From NCBI GenBank assembly GCA_016286055.1, contig JAEERW010000018.1, forward strand, positions 1-49,810: 49,810 bases of DNA. The letters are read 5' to 3'. The stretch is from Bacteroidales bacterium (GTDB lineage: Bacteria > Bacteroidota > Bacteroidia > Bacteroidales > UBA3824). Numbering within the stretch: the stretch's first letter is position 1; each line of letters starts with the position of its first letter. The position numbers and the translations under genes were made by a program. Below are positions 29,024 through 37,001 of this stretch, one piece after another. The notes under the pieces were generated by a model. It was not told the origin of the DNA and did not search any database. It worked only from the letters and a program-made list of their open reading frames with translations.

Positions 29024-29224
29024 ATGGAAAATACAGAAACTACAACAGGTACTACCAAAAAACGGATTTCGAGAACAATGAGATGGGCTTTGGCTCATCC
29101 AGGAATTATCTACGAGGTAACAGATCCCGAATTGAGAGCATTACTTTGTAATTATAGAAATAAGGATAAGAATAAGGAGAAAGAAACCGTAAAAGAGGAA
29201 GATAATGCAACGGTTGATGCTTGA
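29024..29224 (+). CDS. Putative antitoxin partner of PIN toxin
   Basis: A 66-residue charged protein with an N-terminal Thr/Lys/Arg-rich part (TTKKRISRTMRWALAHPG), a central hydrophobic segment (IIYEVTDPELRALLCNY) and an acidic/basic tail. I do not recognise a DNA-binding fold, but the last 20 bp overlap the PIN-domain gene, the usual arrangement of an antitoxin with its VapC-type toxin. A consensus promoter precedes it. The function is inferred from position. Confidence 0.55.
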   Translation: MENTETTTGTTKKRISRTMRWALAHPGIIYEVTDPELRALLCNYRNKDKNKEKETVKEEDNATVDA

Positions 29225-29624
29225 TACGTGCGTTGTGGTTGATATGTTGGTCAATGCCGCTGGTTTCGACAAAGATGTGTCAGCCATTTTGGAAGACCCT
29301 ACCTATGTGCTATGCGCAAGTTTTGAAACTATGCGTGAATTGGTTGTGCTGTTCAACAACAAAAAAATACGTTCACGACAATGGAAAACTGCTGAAGATG
29401 TTATTCGTATGGTGGAAAATGATTTGGAGATTGAATTTCTACCATTGCGCGACCATGTAGGCTACACGTATTCACGCCTACAACTTAATGAAGCGTTGAA
29501 TCATTATGATCCGAGCGACCATATTATCATTTCTCACGCCATTACAGAGCATATTCCTTTGTTGTCGAGCGACAAAAAATTCTCTTTTTATCGTCAACAA
29601 GGTCTGGAACTTATAGAATATTAG
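29205..29624 (+). CDS. PIN-domain ribonuclease toxin (VapC-like)
   Basis: 139 residues with the PIN-domain acidic set: D7 in MLDTCVVVD, E in SFETMREL (about residue 44), D in DPSDHIIISHA (about 104-107), and D in LLSSDKKFSFY (about 124). PIN toxins cut RNA in the presence of Mg2+. It starts inside the upstream small gene, so translation is probably coupled. The start could also be the ATG at 29217 (MLDTCV), which would fit other VapC proteins as well. It lies beside the array end, a common place for toxin-antitoxin genes. Confidence 0.85.
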   Translation: MQRLMLDTCVVVDMLVNAAGFDKDVSAILEDPTYVLCASFETMRELVVLFNNKKIRSRQWKTAEDVIRMVENDLEIEFLPLRDHVGYTYSRLQLNEALNHYDPSDHIIISHAITEHIPLLSSDKKFSFYRQQGLELIEY

Positions 29625-29740
29625 ATTTTCCTTTTTATTAAACTCGCTTTTTGAAAATAAAGCGGCTTATATTTGCAAATTTTACGATTTTGTGAAAGAA
29701 AAGGGGGTGGATTCGTGCAGAAAAGTCATTTAACAACGAA

Positions 29741-30403
29741 TTAAACTAATAAAACGAATTTATTTTTTATCCTTAAACACGCTTCAATGTGCATGATCCA
29801 GTGTCTTGAAAATGGCATTTGAATAAGACCGCGTACATCTTTATTGCACCAATAATCAATTAACCAAACGGCATTTTCATCTGAACTGACAACTCCCAAA
29901 GATTTAAGTTTTTCTTTGCGGTATTCTGTTACATTGTTCTTGAGATTATTATATGTCAAATTGCGTATTATATCTTCTGTACTCTTCTTTACATCAGCGC
30001 TATAAGAATATAGTTCATCTAAATTTAAATGCTTTGTAAAATTTGAGATTTGTTCTTTAATGAGTTCATTCCCTGTTGTGATTATCGGAGAGTTAATACG
30101 GTTTTGATAGTTTCCTGAAAAGAACACTTCTTCATCACCGTTGATGAGAGTGTGAGCAACGATATCCTCAATTCGGAAAATATGCCAAATAGAATATGCA
30201 ATATTTTTGCAGTGATACCCGTCAGCATTCATAAAAGGCATAGAATCAAAATCTTCTCTTTTTAGTTTTTCTCTAAATGAAAGAAGCGTGTTCATTAGAT
30301 CATTGCGCAAATCGAAAAGGACTTTTTTGCCTTGTTCTAAAGTGTCTGCCTTTTTGATTAACGACTGAATCCTCTTATTTTGTTCCGACCATTCCCTGTT
30401 CAT
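29741..30403 (-). CDS. DinB-like (DinB/YfiT superfamily) protein
   Basis: 220 residues, mostly alpha-helical. A His-rich helix IAYSIWHIFRIEDIVAH and a late helix SRHWIMHIEACLRI supply the three histidines expected for the metal site of DinB four-helix-bundle proteins. Such proteins often act as thiol-dependent transferases or of unknown function. It is alone on its strand; a 116-bp gap separates it from the PIN toxin with which it converges. Confidence 0.65.
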   Translation of the reverse strand: MNREWSEQNKRIQSLIKKADTLEQGKKVLFDLRNDLMNTLLSFREKLKREDFDSMPFMNADGYHCKNIAYSIWHIFRIEDIVAHTLINGDEEVFFSGNYQNRINSPIITTGNELIKEQISNFTKHLNLDELYSYSADVKKSTEDIIRNLTYNNLKNNVTEYRKEKLKSLGVVSSDENAVWLIDYWCNKDVRGLIQMPFSRHWIMHIEACLRIKNKFVLLV

Positions 30404-30522
30404 ATCTGTTGCTTATGTTGTTTTTGATGGTGCGAAATTATAAAATTGAACACAAATCACAACCAAATAATCATAAATGAATAATCAATTAATTAATTAT
30501 AAATCTTTAAATTCATAAAATT

Positions 30523-30641
30523 ATGGCAAAAGGTAATATATAGAATATCATACAGCGGCTGACAGGTCAGTATTCTTTGATGCGAAAAAACAAGAATATA
30601 GAGACATAATAACAAAGAAAACAGGTTTCAGATTTAGATAA
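30523..30641 (+). pseudogene. Decayed short gene with an internal stop and a frameshift
   Basis: ATG 30523 reads MAKGNI then a stop, then NIIQRLTGQYS; shifting the frame near 30570 continues as FFDAKKQEYRDIITKKTG and stops at 30641. The two pieces together look like one small basic protein broken by a nonsense codon and an indel. I recall similar MAKGN-type starts in Bacteroidales hypothetical proteins but cannot verify this. Confidence 0.35.
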
Positions 30642-30697
30642 CAATTTTAAAACAAAACTACCTACTCTGTCGTATAAAAATTCATACATTTAATAAT

Positions 30698-30937
30698 ATG
30701 AGTAAAAACATAAAACCATCTGAATACTGTAGATTCTTCAAAGGAGAAGAATCTTGTCCACCTAATACTGATGAAGATTGTTGGTTTTGGGAGCAATTAG
30801 TATCAAGTTATATCCATGATATTTCTGATGAAAATGATTTTCTTGGTTGGATATGGGAATATATGGCAAAATGGAGACCCGATGATTGCGATATTAATTA
30901 TGAAAATTATCTAAAGAAGAGAAAGCATGCCATCTAA
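30698..30937 (+). CDS. Small acidic protein of unknown function
   Basis: 79 residues, rich in Asp, Glu and Trp (CWFWEQLVSSYIHD, FLGWIWEYMAKWRPDDCDINYENYL). There is no signal peptide and no recognised family. Four cysteines occur, without the spacing of a zinc ribbon. Transcription from the CRISPR-repeat relic at 30944 would be antisense to its end. Its acidic, compact character and place next to CRISPR-derived sequence make it curious, but no function is proposed. Confidence 0.55.
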   Translation: MSKNIKPSEYCRFFKGEESCPPNTDEDCWFWEQLVSSYIHDISDENDFLGWIWEYMAKWRPDDCDINYENYLKKRKHAI

Positions 30938-30943
30938 TCTACA

Positions 30944-30990
30944 GTTGTGTCTGACGACACAAAGATATTAATTTGAAAGTTTGTACGAAT
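30944..30990 (-). repeat. Orphan CRISPR-repeat relic
   Basis: The first 36 bases differ from array repeats 23-25 at only about three positions and share their CTGACG variant. The TATCTTTG promoter box on the minus strand is intact but its -33 box is not. The end that pairs with tracrRNA is changed. The part GTTGTGTC-TGAC-GACACAA now makes a perfect 7-bp hairpin. It lies about 2 kb beyond the array. Confidence 0.8.
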
Positions 30991-31002
30991 AATATTTTAA
31001 AT

Positions 31003-31033
31003 TTTGTTTTAACTGATTATTTTTTTAAATTTG
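31003..31033 (+). promoter_or_regulatory. Predicted promoter of the HigBA remnant
   Basis: TTTG at 31003-31006, 19 bases, TAAATTTG at 31026-31033: an exact consensus. The start codon of the toxin remnant follows at 31043, so the transcript would be nearly leaderless. Confidence 0.75.
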
Positions 31034-31042
31034 TAGCGAAAT

Positions 31043-31165
31043 ATGAAACGCGAAAGAACCATATCAGCCTACGGGACATTCTCCACACCTAACAGCGAAA
31101 TAGAGATGGCAATTAAACTTAAAAAAGAGTATTATGCAGAAGAACAACAAGATATTAAGCGTTGA
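31043..31165 (+). pseudogene. HigB/RelE-type toxin with an internal deletion
   Basis: The 40-codon frame begins MKRERTISAYGTF, like the start of HigB-type toxins, and passes straight into TPNSEIEMAIKLKKEYYAEE, which matches the C-terminal helix typical of HigB/RelE toxins of Bacteroidales as I remember them. The catalytic beta-sheet between the two is absent, consistent with an in-frame deletion of roughly 60-70 codons. The frame overlaps the antitoxin remnant by 32 bp, keeping the toxin-first order of higBA. Confidence 0.65.
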
Positions 31166-31307
31166 CGATATGATGGATTTACGTTTTGGCAAGGTTGGAA
31201 CACCTGAACGCAAAGCGTTTCGCGAGGAGGCATATAATTATTGTGTAGGACAATTAATCTGTGATGCTCGAAAGCCTGAAAAGTCGCAATCGTTGTCGTT
31301 AGGGTAA
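31134..31307 (+). pseudogene. HigA-type antitoxin truncated before its HTH domain
   Basis: 57 codons: MQKNNKILSVDDMMDLRFGK, then VGTPERKAFREEAYNYCVGQ and LICDARKPEKSQSLSLG. The GTPER...F..EA....VG..I..AR segment is the N-terminal region that precedes the XRE-type helix-turn-helix in HigA antitoxins of Bacteroidales. The expected TQ-E-LA-RIG HTH sequence is missing; the frame ends soon after QSLSLG. The operator-binding part is therefore lost. Confidence 0.65.
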
Positions 31308-31331
31308 TCCAACCTTCATATTAAACCGATT

Positions 31332-31778
31332 TTACCCCTCCATCCTCAACAGTTTAATCCACTTCCTTTGCCTATGGGCATAGAAACATTTTGCCCAGAG
31401 ATAGATGAAGATTGTTTTCCATCCGGCGTCTATATCAACTTTGTCGGTATAGCGGCAACGGTTGCCCGGCAATTCTTCGAGAATGATTTCGTGATTCCAT
31501 GTGGGGACATGCTTATTGCCTTCATGTGTATAGATGCCTTCTTCTAATCCAAATCTGATAACATTGATTGTGTGTGTGCCAAAGGGGATAAAACCAAACA
31601 GACGAAACTTAAAGTGTGATGTGCTTCCAACCTCCCACAACATGCTATCGGAGCCGTTTAATGGCGTAAATGTGGCATACGGAGATGCTATATATTGTAG
31701 TGTTTTTAGTTGCAATAGCATAGTAAACACACTTTTTTTGCTTGCAGGAAATATGCTTGTTTTATTTACTGTTTTCAT
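31332..31778 (-). CDS. SRPBCC-superfamily (START/Bet v1-like) protein
   Basis: 148 residues, with a beta-strand/helix pattern and an N-terminal TSIFPASKKSVFTMLLQLKT typical of polyketide-cyclase/SRPBCC proteins, and a later WNHEIILEELPGNRCRYTD-type strand pair. Such proteins bind hydrophobic ligands; nothing here tells which. It shares direction with the serine hydrolase upstream (34 bp apart), so the two may be cotranscribed. Confidence 0.7.
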   Translation of the reverse strand: MKTVNKTSIFPASKKSVFTMLLQLKTLQYIASPYATFTPLNGSDSMLWEVGSTSHFKFRLFGFIPFGTHTINVIRFGLEEGIYTHEGNKHVPTWNHEIILEELPGNRCRYTDKVDIDAGWKTIFIYLWAKCFYAHRQRKWIKLLRMEG

Positions 31779-31812
31779 TGGGTTGTTTCAAGATTGCGTT
31801 GCTACAATTTAG

Positions 31813-32796
31813 TTATTCCCTCACAAACGGCTCAATATATTCTTGTATAAAATCAACTCTATCAAATATTGTTGGTTTGAAATAGGATGCTACGGATATT
31901 ACAATGTTGTTTTGAGGGTTGATGTAGATAACATTGCCACTATTGCCTATGGCAGAATAAATGTTCTTTTCTTTGTCAATTCCCCACCATAAATAACCAT
32001 AGTCCATGCCTCGAAAGTATTTGCTTTCTACTTTATGGAATGTGGTCATTTCTTTTATCCATTTTGAAGATATTATTTGCTTGCCGTTATAATGCCCGTT
32101 GTTTAAACATAGAAGTCCAATTTTTGCCATATCTTCTGCCGACATACATAATCCATATCCGGGAGCGCCTAATCCATCCGGGTCGCAGAACCATACATTT
32201 CCTTTTGGCGTTTTTTCAATGGTAAAGGCTTTGTGTTCTTCGGCGGTTTTTGCATAATAGTTTTTGTGTTGCTTTATTCCTAACGGTGCAAATAAATATT
32301 CATTAGCATAATCTACCGTTTTGGTATTTGTGGCTTTATAGAGTATTCCGGAGAGTATATGAAGACATACTGTTTGGTAATTAAACTCGTCGGTTAATCC
32401 TTTTCTCCCTCCCAAAAAGTCAAGAGAAGAGTAGGTCCAATTATCGCTTGAACAAACTTTTGACCACGGATCGCCTTTACATTTATATGGCGCTCGCATG
32501 GTTAATAAATGTTTGATGGTAACATCATATATTGTTTTTTCTCCGCGTTTTACTTTATAGTCAGGGAAATAATCTAATACTTTATCATCAACACTGTTGA
32601 TTTCTCCTTTGTTGATGGCTATGCCAATGAGTAATGCCATAATGCTTTTGGTGGCTGACATTATGTGAACACAATCGTCTTCTTTGTAATTGTTCCAAGT
32701 ATCAGAATATACTTTTTTATTATCTTTGTATGCAACTACTTGACATATATTAGGTTGCTGTTCGGCGATGAGGTTGTGCAATTCTATTTTATTCAT
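31813..32796 (-). CDS. Serine hydrolase of the class C beta-lactamase / penicillin-binding-protein-like family
   Basis: 327 residues. The SxxK motif is SATK in HIMSATKSIMALLIG (about residues 48-51). A tyrosine loop (about residue 140, NYQT) stands in for YxN, and GNSGN near 285 replaces the third motif (HxG/KTG). There is no signal peptide, so it may be cytoplasmic. Likely an esterase or peptidase rather than an antibiotic-resistance beta-lactamase. A TATCTTTG box at 32828-32821 (minus) lies 25 bp upstream of the start. Confidence 0.85.
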   Translation of the reverse strand: MNKIELHNLIAEQQPNICQVVAYKDNKKVYSDTWNNYKEDDCVHIMSATKSIMALLIGIAINKGEINSVDDKVLDYFPDYKVKRGEKTIYDVTIKHLLTMRAPYKCKGDPWSKVCSSDNWTYSSLDFLGGRKGLTDEFNYQTVCLHILSGILYKATNTKTVDYANEYLFAPLGIKQHKNYYAKTAEEHKAFTIEKTPKGNVWFCDPDGLGAPGYGLCMSAEDMAKIGLLCLNNGHYNGKQIISSKWIKEMTTFHKVESKYFRGMDYGYLWWGIDKEKNIYSAIGNSGNVIYINPQNNIVISVASYFKPTIFDRVDFIQEYIEPFVRE

Positions 32797-32846
32797 AAAT
32801 CACTAGTTTTTCTAATGATTCAAAGATAATATTTATCCAAATATTA

Positions 32847-32886
32847 GTTGTCTAAATCTGCATTTTTTTTGCAGATTTAGACAACC
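32847..32886. repeat. Hairpin element, copy 1
   Basis: GTTGTCTAAATCTGCA, a T-rich loop, then TGCAGATTTAGACAAC: a perfect dyad. A second copy follows at 32901 and a third at 39072. It may stop transcription from the gene to the right, but no U-run follows the stem on either strand. Confidence 0.85.
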
Positions 32887-32900
32887 TATCTGAGATTACC

Positions 32901-32938
32901 TGTCTAAATCTGCATTTTTTTTGCAGATTTAGACAACC
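32901..32938. repeat. Hairpin element, copy 2
   Basis: TGTCTAAATCTGCA plus a T-rich loop plus TGCAGATTTAGACA, followed by ACC. It is only 14 bp from copy 1. The DNA just right of it (agacaacctatttttgtatg onward) is shared with the region after copy 3 at 39103. Confidence 0.85.
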
Positions 32939-32987
32939 TATTTTTGTATGTTGTTGAAAATCAAATGAATCTTTGTGTTTTTCTTAC

Positions 32988-34016
32988 CTAAAAATTGTGC
33001 CAGTCGGTGATGCTAAGTTCTTCATCTATAACGCCGTATGCGCCGCATAGGATTTGGTTGTCGAAACTGTCGGAACACTGGAACGAAATCTCGCCGTCGT
33101 CGAGAGTGAGATACTCGGGAATGACGCCGGCAATAAAACGGTCGAAATTAAACATAGGAAAGAACGATCGTAGAAGGCTCTCCACGTGACCCTTGGGCAC
33201 AGTGCCGTCGTTGGGCGCTTCAAGGTAGGGGGCAAGAGTGTTGAGTCCGTCACGTACAGGATTGTAAATTTCTGCGATGTCCTCCTCGTTGCCATAACGG
33301 AGATTCTCCTCGATAAACAATTCGTCGATAATCATAAAGTTGATTTCGGCGTCGTTCATATCGGTGAAGGCGTAGAGCAGGAATGTGCCGTTGATGTTGG
33401 CGATGTTTTTTTCTATCTTGCGGACAAGTTTGTTGAAATAACGGTTGAGAAACTCGATAATCTCATCGTCGGTGCAGTCCCCGTCGAAATGGTCGTCCAC
33501 GATGTCCCAATCCCTTATATCCTCCAAAGTATCGGTGATTTCAATCTTTGCGCTTGTAAAGTTGCCGATATAGCCGAGGTTGATGTTTCCCGATACCTTT
33601 AATTCGCCATCTTGCTGATAGATTTTGATTTTTGACTTGGTTTTGCTTTTGTCGGCTGATTGTTCAAAGCCCTTTAAATTCAGGTCGACGCCATACTCCG
33701 GCCCTAACTCTTCGCAAAGAAGGTTGTAAGCCTTTTTGGCCTTGGCCTTGAACTCGGTGATTTGCGATTTGTTCCACAGCAGTTTTCCGTTGGCATTCTC
33801 ATAGTCGAAAGCCGTCTGGTAAGCGTCGGTAAGTTCGTCGAGCGAGTTTTTTAAAGGTTGAGAGATAGGCAGATCCCAAGTTCCGATAGGATCGCTTTTG
33901 AATTTTTCTTTGGCATCCTCGTTGGCGCTCCAAACGCAAACGGCATTGCCCCATTCAAACATAAATTCCAGCTTGTATTTTGGACTGGACTGAGGTGTAG
34001 ATGATTTTTTTGCCAT
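32988..34016 (-). CDS. Hypothetical protein with a paralogous 3'-end fragment nearby
   Basis: 342 residues from ATG 34016 (MAKKSSTPQSSPKYKLEF); an upstream in-frame start adds only seven residues. No membrane segment or known domain is recognised. It is acidic and contains many Asp/Glu/Trp segments (WDIVDDHFDGDCTDDEI). The last 35 residues (FQCSD...ITDWHNF) are matched by a truncated copy at 39162. No function is proposed. A minus-strand CATATTTG box lies about 25 bp upstream. Confidence 0.7.
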   Translation of the reverse strand: MAKKSSTPQSSPKYKLEFMFEWGNAVCVWSANEDAKEKFKSDPIGTWDLPISQPLKNSLDELTDAYQTAFDYENANGKLLWNKSQITEFKAKAKKAYNLLCEELGPEYGVDLNLKGFEQSADKSKTKSKIKIYQQDGELKVSGNINLGYIGNFTSAKIEITDTLEDIRDWDIVDDHFDGDCTDDEIIEFLNRYFNKLVRKIEKNIANINGTFLLYAFTDMNDAEINFMIIDELFIEENLRYGNEEDIAEIYNPVRDGLNTLAPYLEAPNDGTVPKGHVESLLRSFFPMFNFDRFIAGVIPEYLTLDDGEISFQCSDSFDNQILCGAYGVIDEELSITDWHNF

Positions 34017-34095
34017 ATTGATAGTTTTTTTTTGCAAATATGAGGCTAAATATTTGGATATACAAGAGGGTGGGGGGAAATTATTGGAGTGTTAT

Positions 34096-34126
34096 TTTGC
34101 GTTATCAGATGTTTTGTGTATTTTCG
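34096..34126 (+). promoter_or_regulatory. Predicted promoter of the LRR gene pair
   Basis: TTTG at 34096-34099, 19 bases, TATTTTCG at 34119-34126 (one mismatch from TAnnTTTG). The start would fall near 34132, about 47 bp before ATG 34179. Confidence 0.6.
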
Positions 34127-34178
34127 CATCCGACATAATGATATGACATAAAACTAAACACTCCAAAACTAAGCAATT

Positions 34179-35534
34179 ATGAAAAAGTATCTACTCCTTA
34201 TATTTCTTGTCCTTTTTTCATTCTCTGCAATTCATGCGCAGACAGAATGGAAATTGTCTGATGATGGTACTTTGACTATATCAGGAAAAGGAGATATGCC
34301 TGATTATATTTATGTAGGTTCTTATGAGGCAACTCTTAAAATAGCTCCCTGGTATTCTCAAAAAAATATAATCAAGAAAGTTGTAATAGAAGATGGCGTG
34401 ACGAGTATCGGGAATGAGGCTTTCTTATTCTGCGATAGTATCACCTCTATCACAATTCCTAACTCTGTGACGAATATCGGTAAAAATGCTTTCGGAAACT
34501 GTTTAAACCTCACCTCTATCACAATTCCTAACTCTGTGACAAGAATTGGTTCTGGTGCTTTCTTGAATTGCCCAGGTCTCACCTCTGTCACTATCCCTAA
34601 CTCTGTGACAAGAATTGAAGATTTTACTTTCTGGGTATGCACAAGTCTCACCTCTGTCATAATCCCCGACTCGGTTACGAGTATTGGTGAACAAGCTTTC
34701 TCTCGTTGCTCAGCTCTTACCTCAATCAAAATCCCTGACTCCGTAAAGAGTATTGGAGATGGAGCATTCTTATGGTGTAAAGCTCTCACATCAATCACAA
34801 TTCCAGACTCTGTGACGAGTATTGGAAATGAAACGTTCTATCGTTGCTCAAGTCTCCCCTCAATCACAATCCCAAACTCTGTGACGAGTATTGGAGACAA
34901 TGCTTTCGGATATTGCTCAAGTCTTACCTCAATCACTATCCCAAACTCTGTGACGAGTATTGGAGAATACGCTTTCGAAGGTTGCGAAGCTCTCACCTCG
35001 ATAATTATAGAAAACGGAAATACAAAGTACGACAGCAGAGACAATTGTAATGCCATAATAGAAACGAAATCCAATACTTTGATTCGCGGATGTATGAATA
35101 CCATTATCCCTAACTCTGTAACGAGTATTGAAGAAGAGGCTTTCTCAGGTTGCTCAAGCCTTAAGTCAATCACAATTCCTAGTTCTGTAACGGAGATTGG
35201 AGATTCTGCGTTTATTCGCTGCTCAAGTCTTAAGTCAATCACAATCCCCAATTCTGTAACGAAAATTGGAGAAGAGGCTTTCCATGGCTGCTCAAGTCTT
35301 AAGTCAATCACAATTCCTAGTTCTGTAACGGAGATTGGAGATCATGCTTTCGAGGATTGTTCAAATCTCACCTCAATAACTTTTGAAGGAAGTACACCTT
35401 ATGTGGCCGGGACAGACTTTGAAGGTGTAAATAAATCTATCCCCATATATGTTCCGGCTGATTGCATAGAGGAATATAAGGAAGCATTAGGAGATTATTT
35501 CGAAGAGTCATCCATACAAGCATTACAAAACTAA
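34179..35534 (+). CDS. BspA-like leucine-rich-repeat (LRR_5) secreted protein, longer copy
   Basis: 451 residues with signal peptide MKKYLLLIFLVLFSFSAIHA, an N-terminal EWKLSDDGTLTISGKGDMPD domain seen in BspA-type proteins, then about a dozen 23-residue repeats with the pattern ITIPNSVTSIGxxAFxxCSSL. An interrupted repeat with a conserved NGNTKYDS island occurs near residue 285. It ends in YFEESSIQALQN with no visible secretion CTD or LPXTG. BspA proteins often bind surfaces or host matrix. The second gene follows 7 bp after the stop. Confidence 0.9.
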   Translation: MKKYLLLIFLVLFSFSAIHAQTEWKLSDDGTLTISGKGDMPDYIYVGSYEATLKIAPWYSQKNIIKKVVIEDGVTSIGNEAFLFCDSITSITIPNSVTNIGKNAFGNCLNLTSITIPNSVTRIGSGAFLNCPGLTSVTIPNSVTRIEDFTFWVCTSLTSVIIPDSVTSIGEQAFSRCSALTSIKIPDSVKSIGDGAFLWCKALTSITIPDSVTSIGNETFYRCSSLPSITIPNSVTSIGDNAFGYCSSLTSITIPNSVTSIGEYAFEGCEALTSIIIENGNTKYDSRDNCNAIIETKSNTLIRGCMNTIIPNSVTSIEEEAFSGCSSLKSITIPSSVTEIGDSAFIRCSSLKSITIPNSVTKIGEEAFHGCSSLKSITIPSSVTEIGDHAFEDCSNLTSITFEGSTPYVAGTDFEGVNKSIPIYVPADCIEEYKEALGDYFEESSIQALQN

Positions 35535-35540
35535 GCAATT

Positions 35541-36449
35541 ATGAAAAAGTATATTCTTATAATTTTCGCCCTGTTTTCATTCTCTGCAATTCATGCGCAG
35601 ATAGAATGGAGTCTGTCAGAGGATAGTGTTTTGACCATATCAGGAACGGGAGATATACCTGATTGTGGATATGTTTATGAACCCTTAACTTTAAAAGAAG
35701 CTCCTTGGTATTCTCAAAAAGATAAAATCAAGAAGGTTGTAATAGAAGATGGTGTGACAAGTATTGGAGAATGGGTTTTTCATAGCTATTATAACCTCAC
35801 CTCTGTCACTATACCTAACTCCGTAACGAGAATTGGACAAGAAGCGTTCGTTTGTTGCACAAGTCTCAAATCTATCATTATTCCTAACTCCGTGACGAAC
35901 ATTGGGAATGCTGCTTTTAGTGAATGCACAAGTCTCAAATCTATCATTATCCCTAATTCTGTGACGAGTATAGGAAACTATGTATTCTTTGATTGCGATA
36001 GTCTCACCTCAGTCACAATCCCGAACTCCGTTACGAGTATTGGAAATTATGCTTTCACTAATTGCAAAAGTCTCACCTCAATCACAATTCCTAACTCCGT
36101 GACGAGTATTGGAGATATGGCTTTCGGGAAATGCTCAAGCCTCACCTCTGTCACAATCCCTAACTCTGTGACAAGTATTGGAAGTACTGCTTTCTGGAAT
36201 TGCTCAGAGCTTGAATCAATCACAATCCCTAACTCTGTGACGAGTATTGGAGGGGGTGCTTTCGCTAGTTGTAAAGGTCTCACCTCAATAACTTTTGAGG
36301 GAAGCAAGCCTCCGAAGTTTGAGAAAAATACTTTTGAGAAAATCAATAAATCTATCCCTGTATATGTTCCGGCTAATAGTATAAAGGCGTATAGTAAGGC
36401 ATTAAAAGGTTATTTCGAAGAATCATCCATACAAGCATTACAACGATAA
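35541..36449 (+). CDS. BspA-like leucine-rich-repeat (LRR_5) secreted protein, shorter tandem paralogue
   Basis: 302 residues with nearly the same signal peptide (FSFSAIHAQ), opening domain and tail (YFEESSIQALQR) as the upstream gene but fewer LRR_5 units. The start is preceded by AAAACTAAGCAATT in both genes, so the duplication included the leader. Repeats are highly alike at DNA level, which makes unequal recombination likely. Confidence 0.9.
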   Translation: MKKYILIIFALFSFSAIHAQIEWSLSEDSVLTISGTGDIPDCGYVYEPLTLKEAPWYSQKDKIKKVVIEDGVTSIGEWVFHSYYNLTSVTIPNSVTRIGQEAFVCCTSLKSIIIPNSVTNIGNAAFSECTSLKSIIIPNSVTSIGNYVFFDCDSLTSVTIPNSVTSIGNYAFTNCKSLTSITIPNSVTSIGDMAFGKCSSLTSVTIPNSVTSIGSTAFWNCSELESITIPNSVTSIGGGAFASCKGLTSITFEGSKPPKFEKNTFEKINKSIPVYVPANSIKAYSKALKGYFEESSIQALQR

Positions 36450-36492
36450 TGATGAAGGCAAGACACAGAGTTTTTACCAACACTCTTCTGCA

Positions 36493-36945
36493 CTACAATT
36501 TATACTGCATAAAGTTATGATTTTTTACAAAACCGAAATTGGTGTAAAGTAACACTCCCATATCCGAAGCCGTTATCTGAACAGTGCCGCAACCCTGTTT
36601 CCTTGCGTCTTCAACCACTAACGACAACAGTTTTTTTGCGATGCCTTGCCGTCGGTACAATTTGTCGGTAAACATACTTGATAGAAGTGCTATCTTTCCG
36701 CTCGGACATCCAAAATACGGCGGCTTTTCCACAATTGATATTCCGCTTGTTCCGATTATTTTATCATTATCCAGAGCAATCCAAGAAAAAAATGTTCCGT
36801 CAGCAATATGACGTAGGTAGTAGCCTTTCAGCGCAGGTCTCAGGTCAATATCCTCTTTTGCACCCTCTTCACGAAGTTGGTTGATTCTCATTGAGATAAA
36901 AGTATCCAACTCTTTATCCGATAATCTTCTGTAAGCAATTTCCAT
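36493..36945 (-). CDS. GNAT-family N-acetyltransferase
   Basis: 150 residues with acetyl-CoA loop DKLYRRQGIAKKLLSLVVEDA (motif RRQGIAxxL), and late strand VQITASDMGVLLYTNFGF. Length and order are normal. Substrate unknown. It converges with the LRR pair. Confidence 0.85.
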   Translation of the reverse strand: MEIAYRRLSDKELDTFISMRINQLREEGAKEDIDLRPALKGYYLRHIADGTFFSWIALDNDKIIGTSGISIVEKPPYFGCPSGKIALLSSMFTDKLYRRQGIAKKLLSLVVEDARKQGCGTVQITASDMGVLLYTNFGFVKNHNFMQYKL

Positions 36946-37001
36946 AAATGTATCCCTGTTTTTAAGAAGTTCGTTTAAAACACCCTCCGGAGTGCGGTTG
37001 G

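Noticed and set aside
32847-32938. Hairpin pair as a classic intrinsic terminator
   Set aside because: The T-run is in the loop, not after the stem, on both strands; described as repeats instead.
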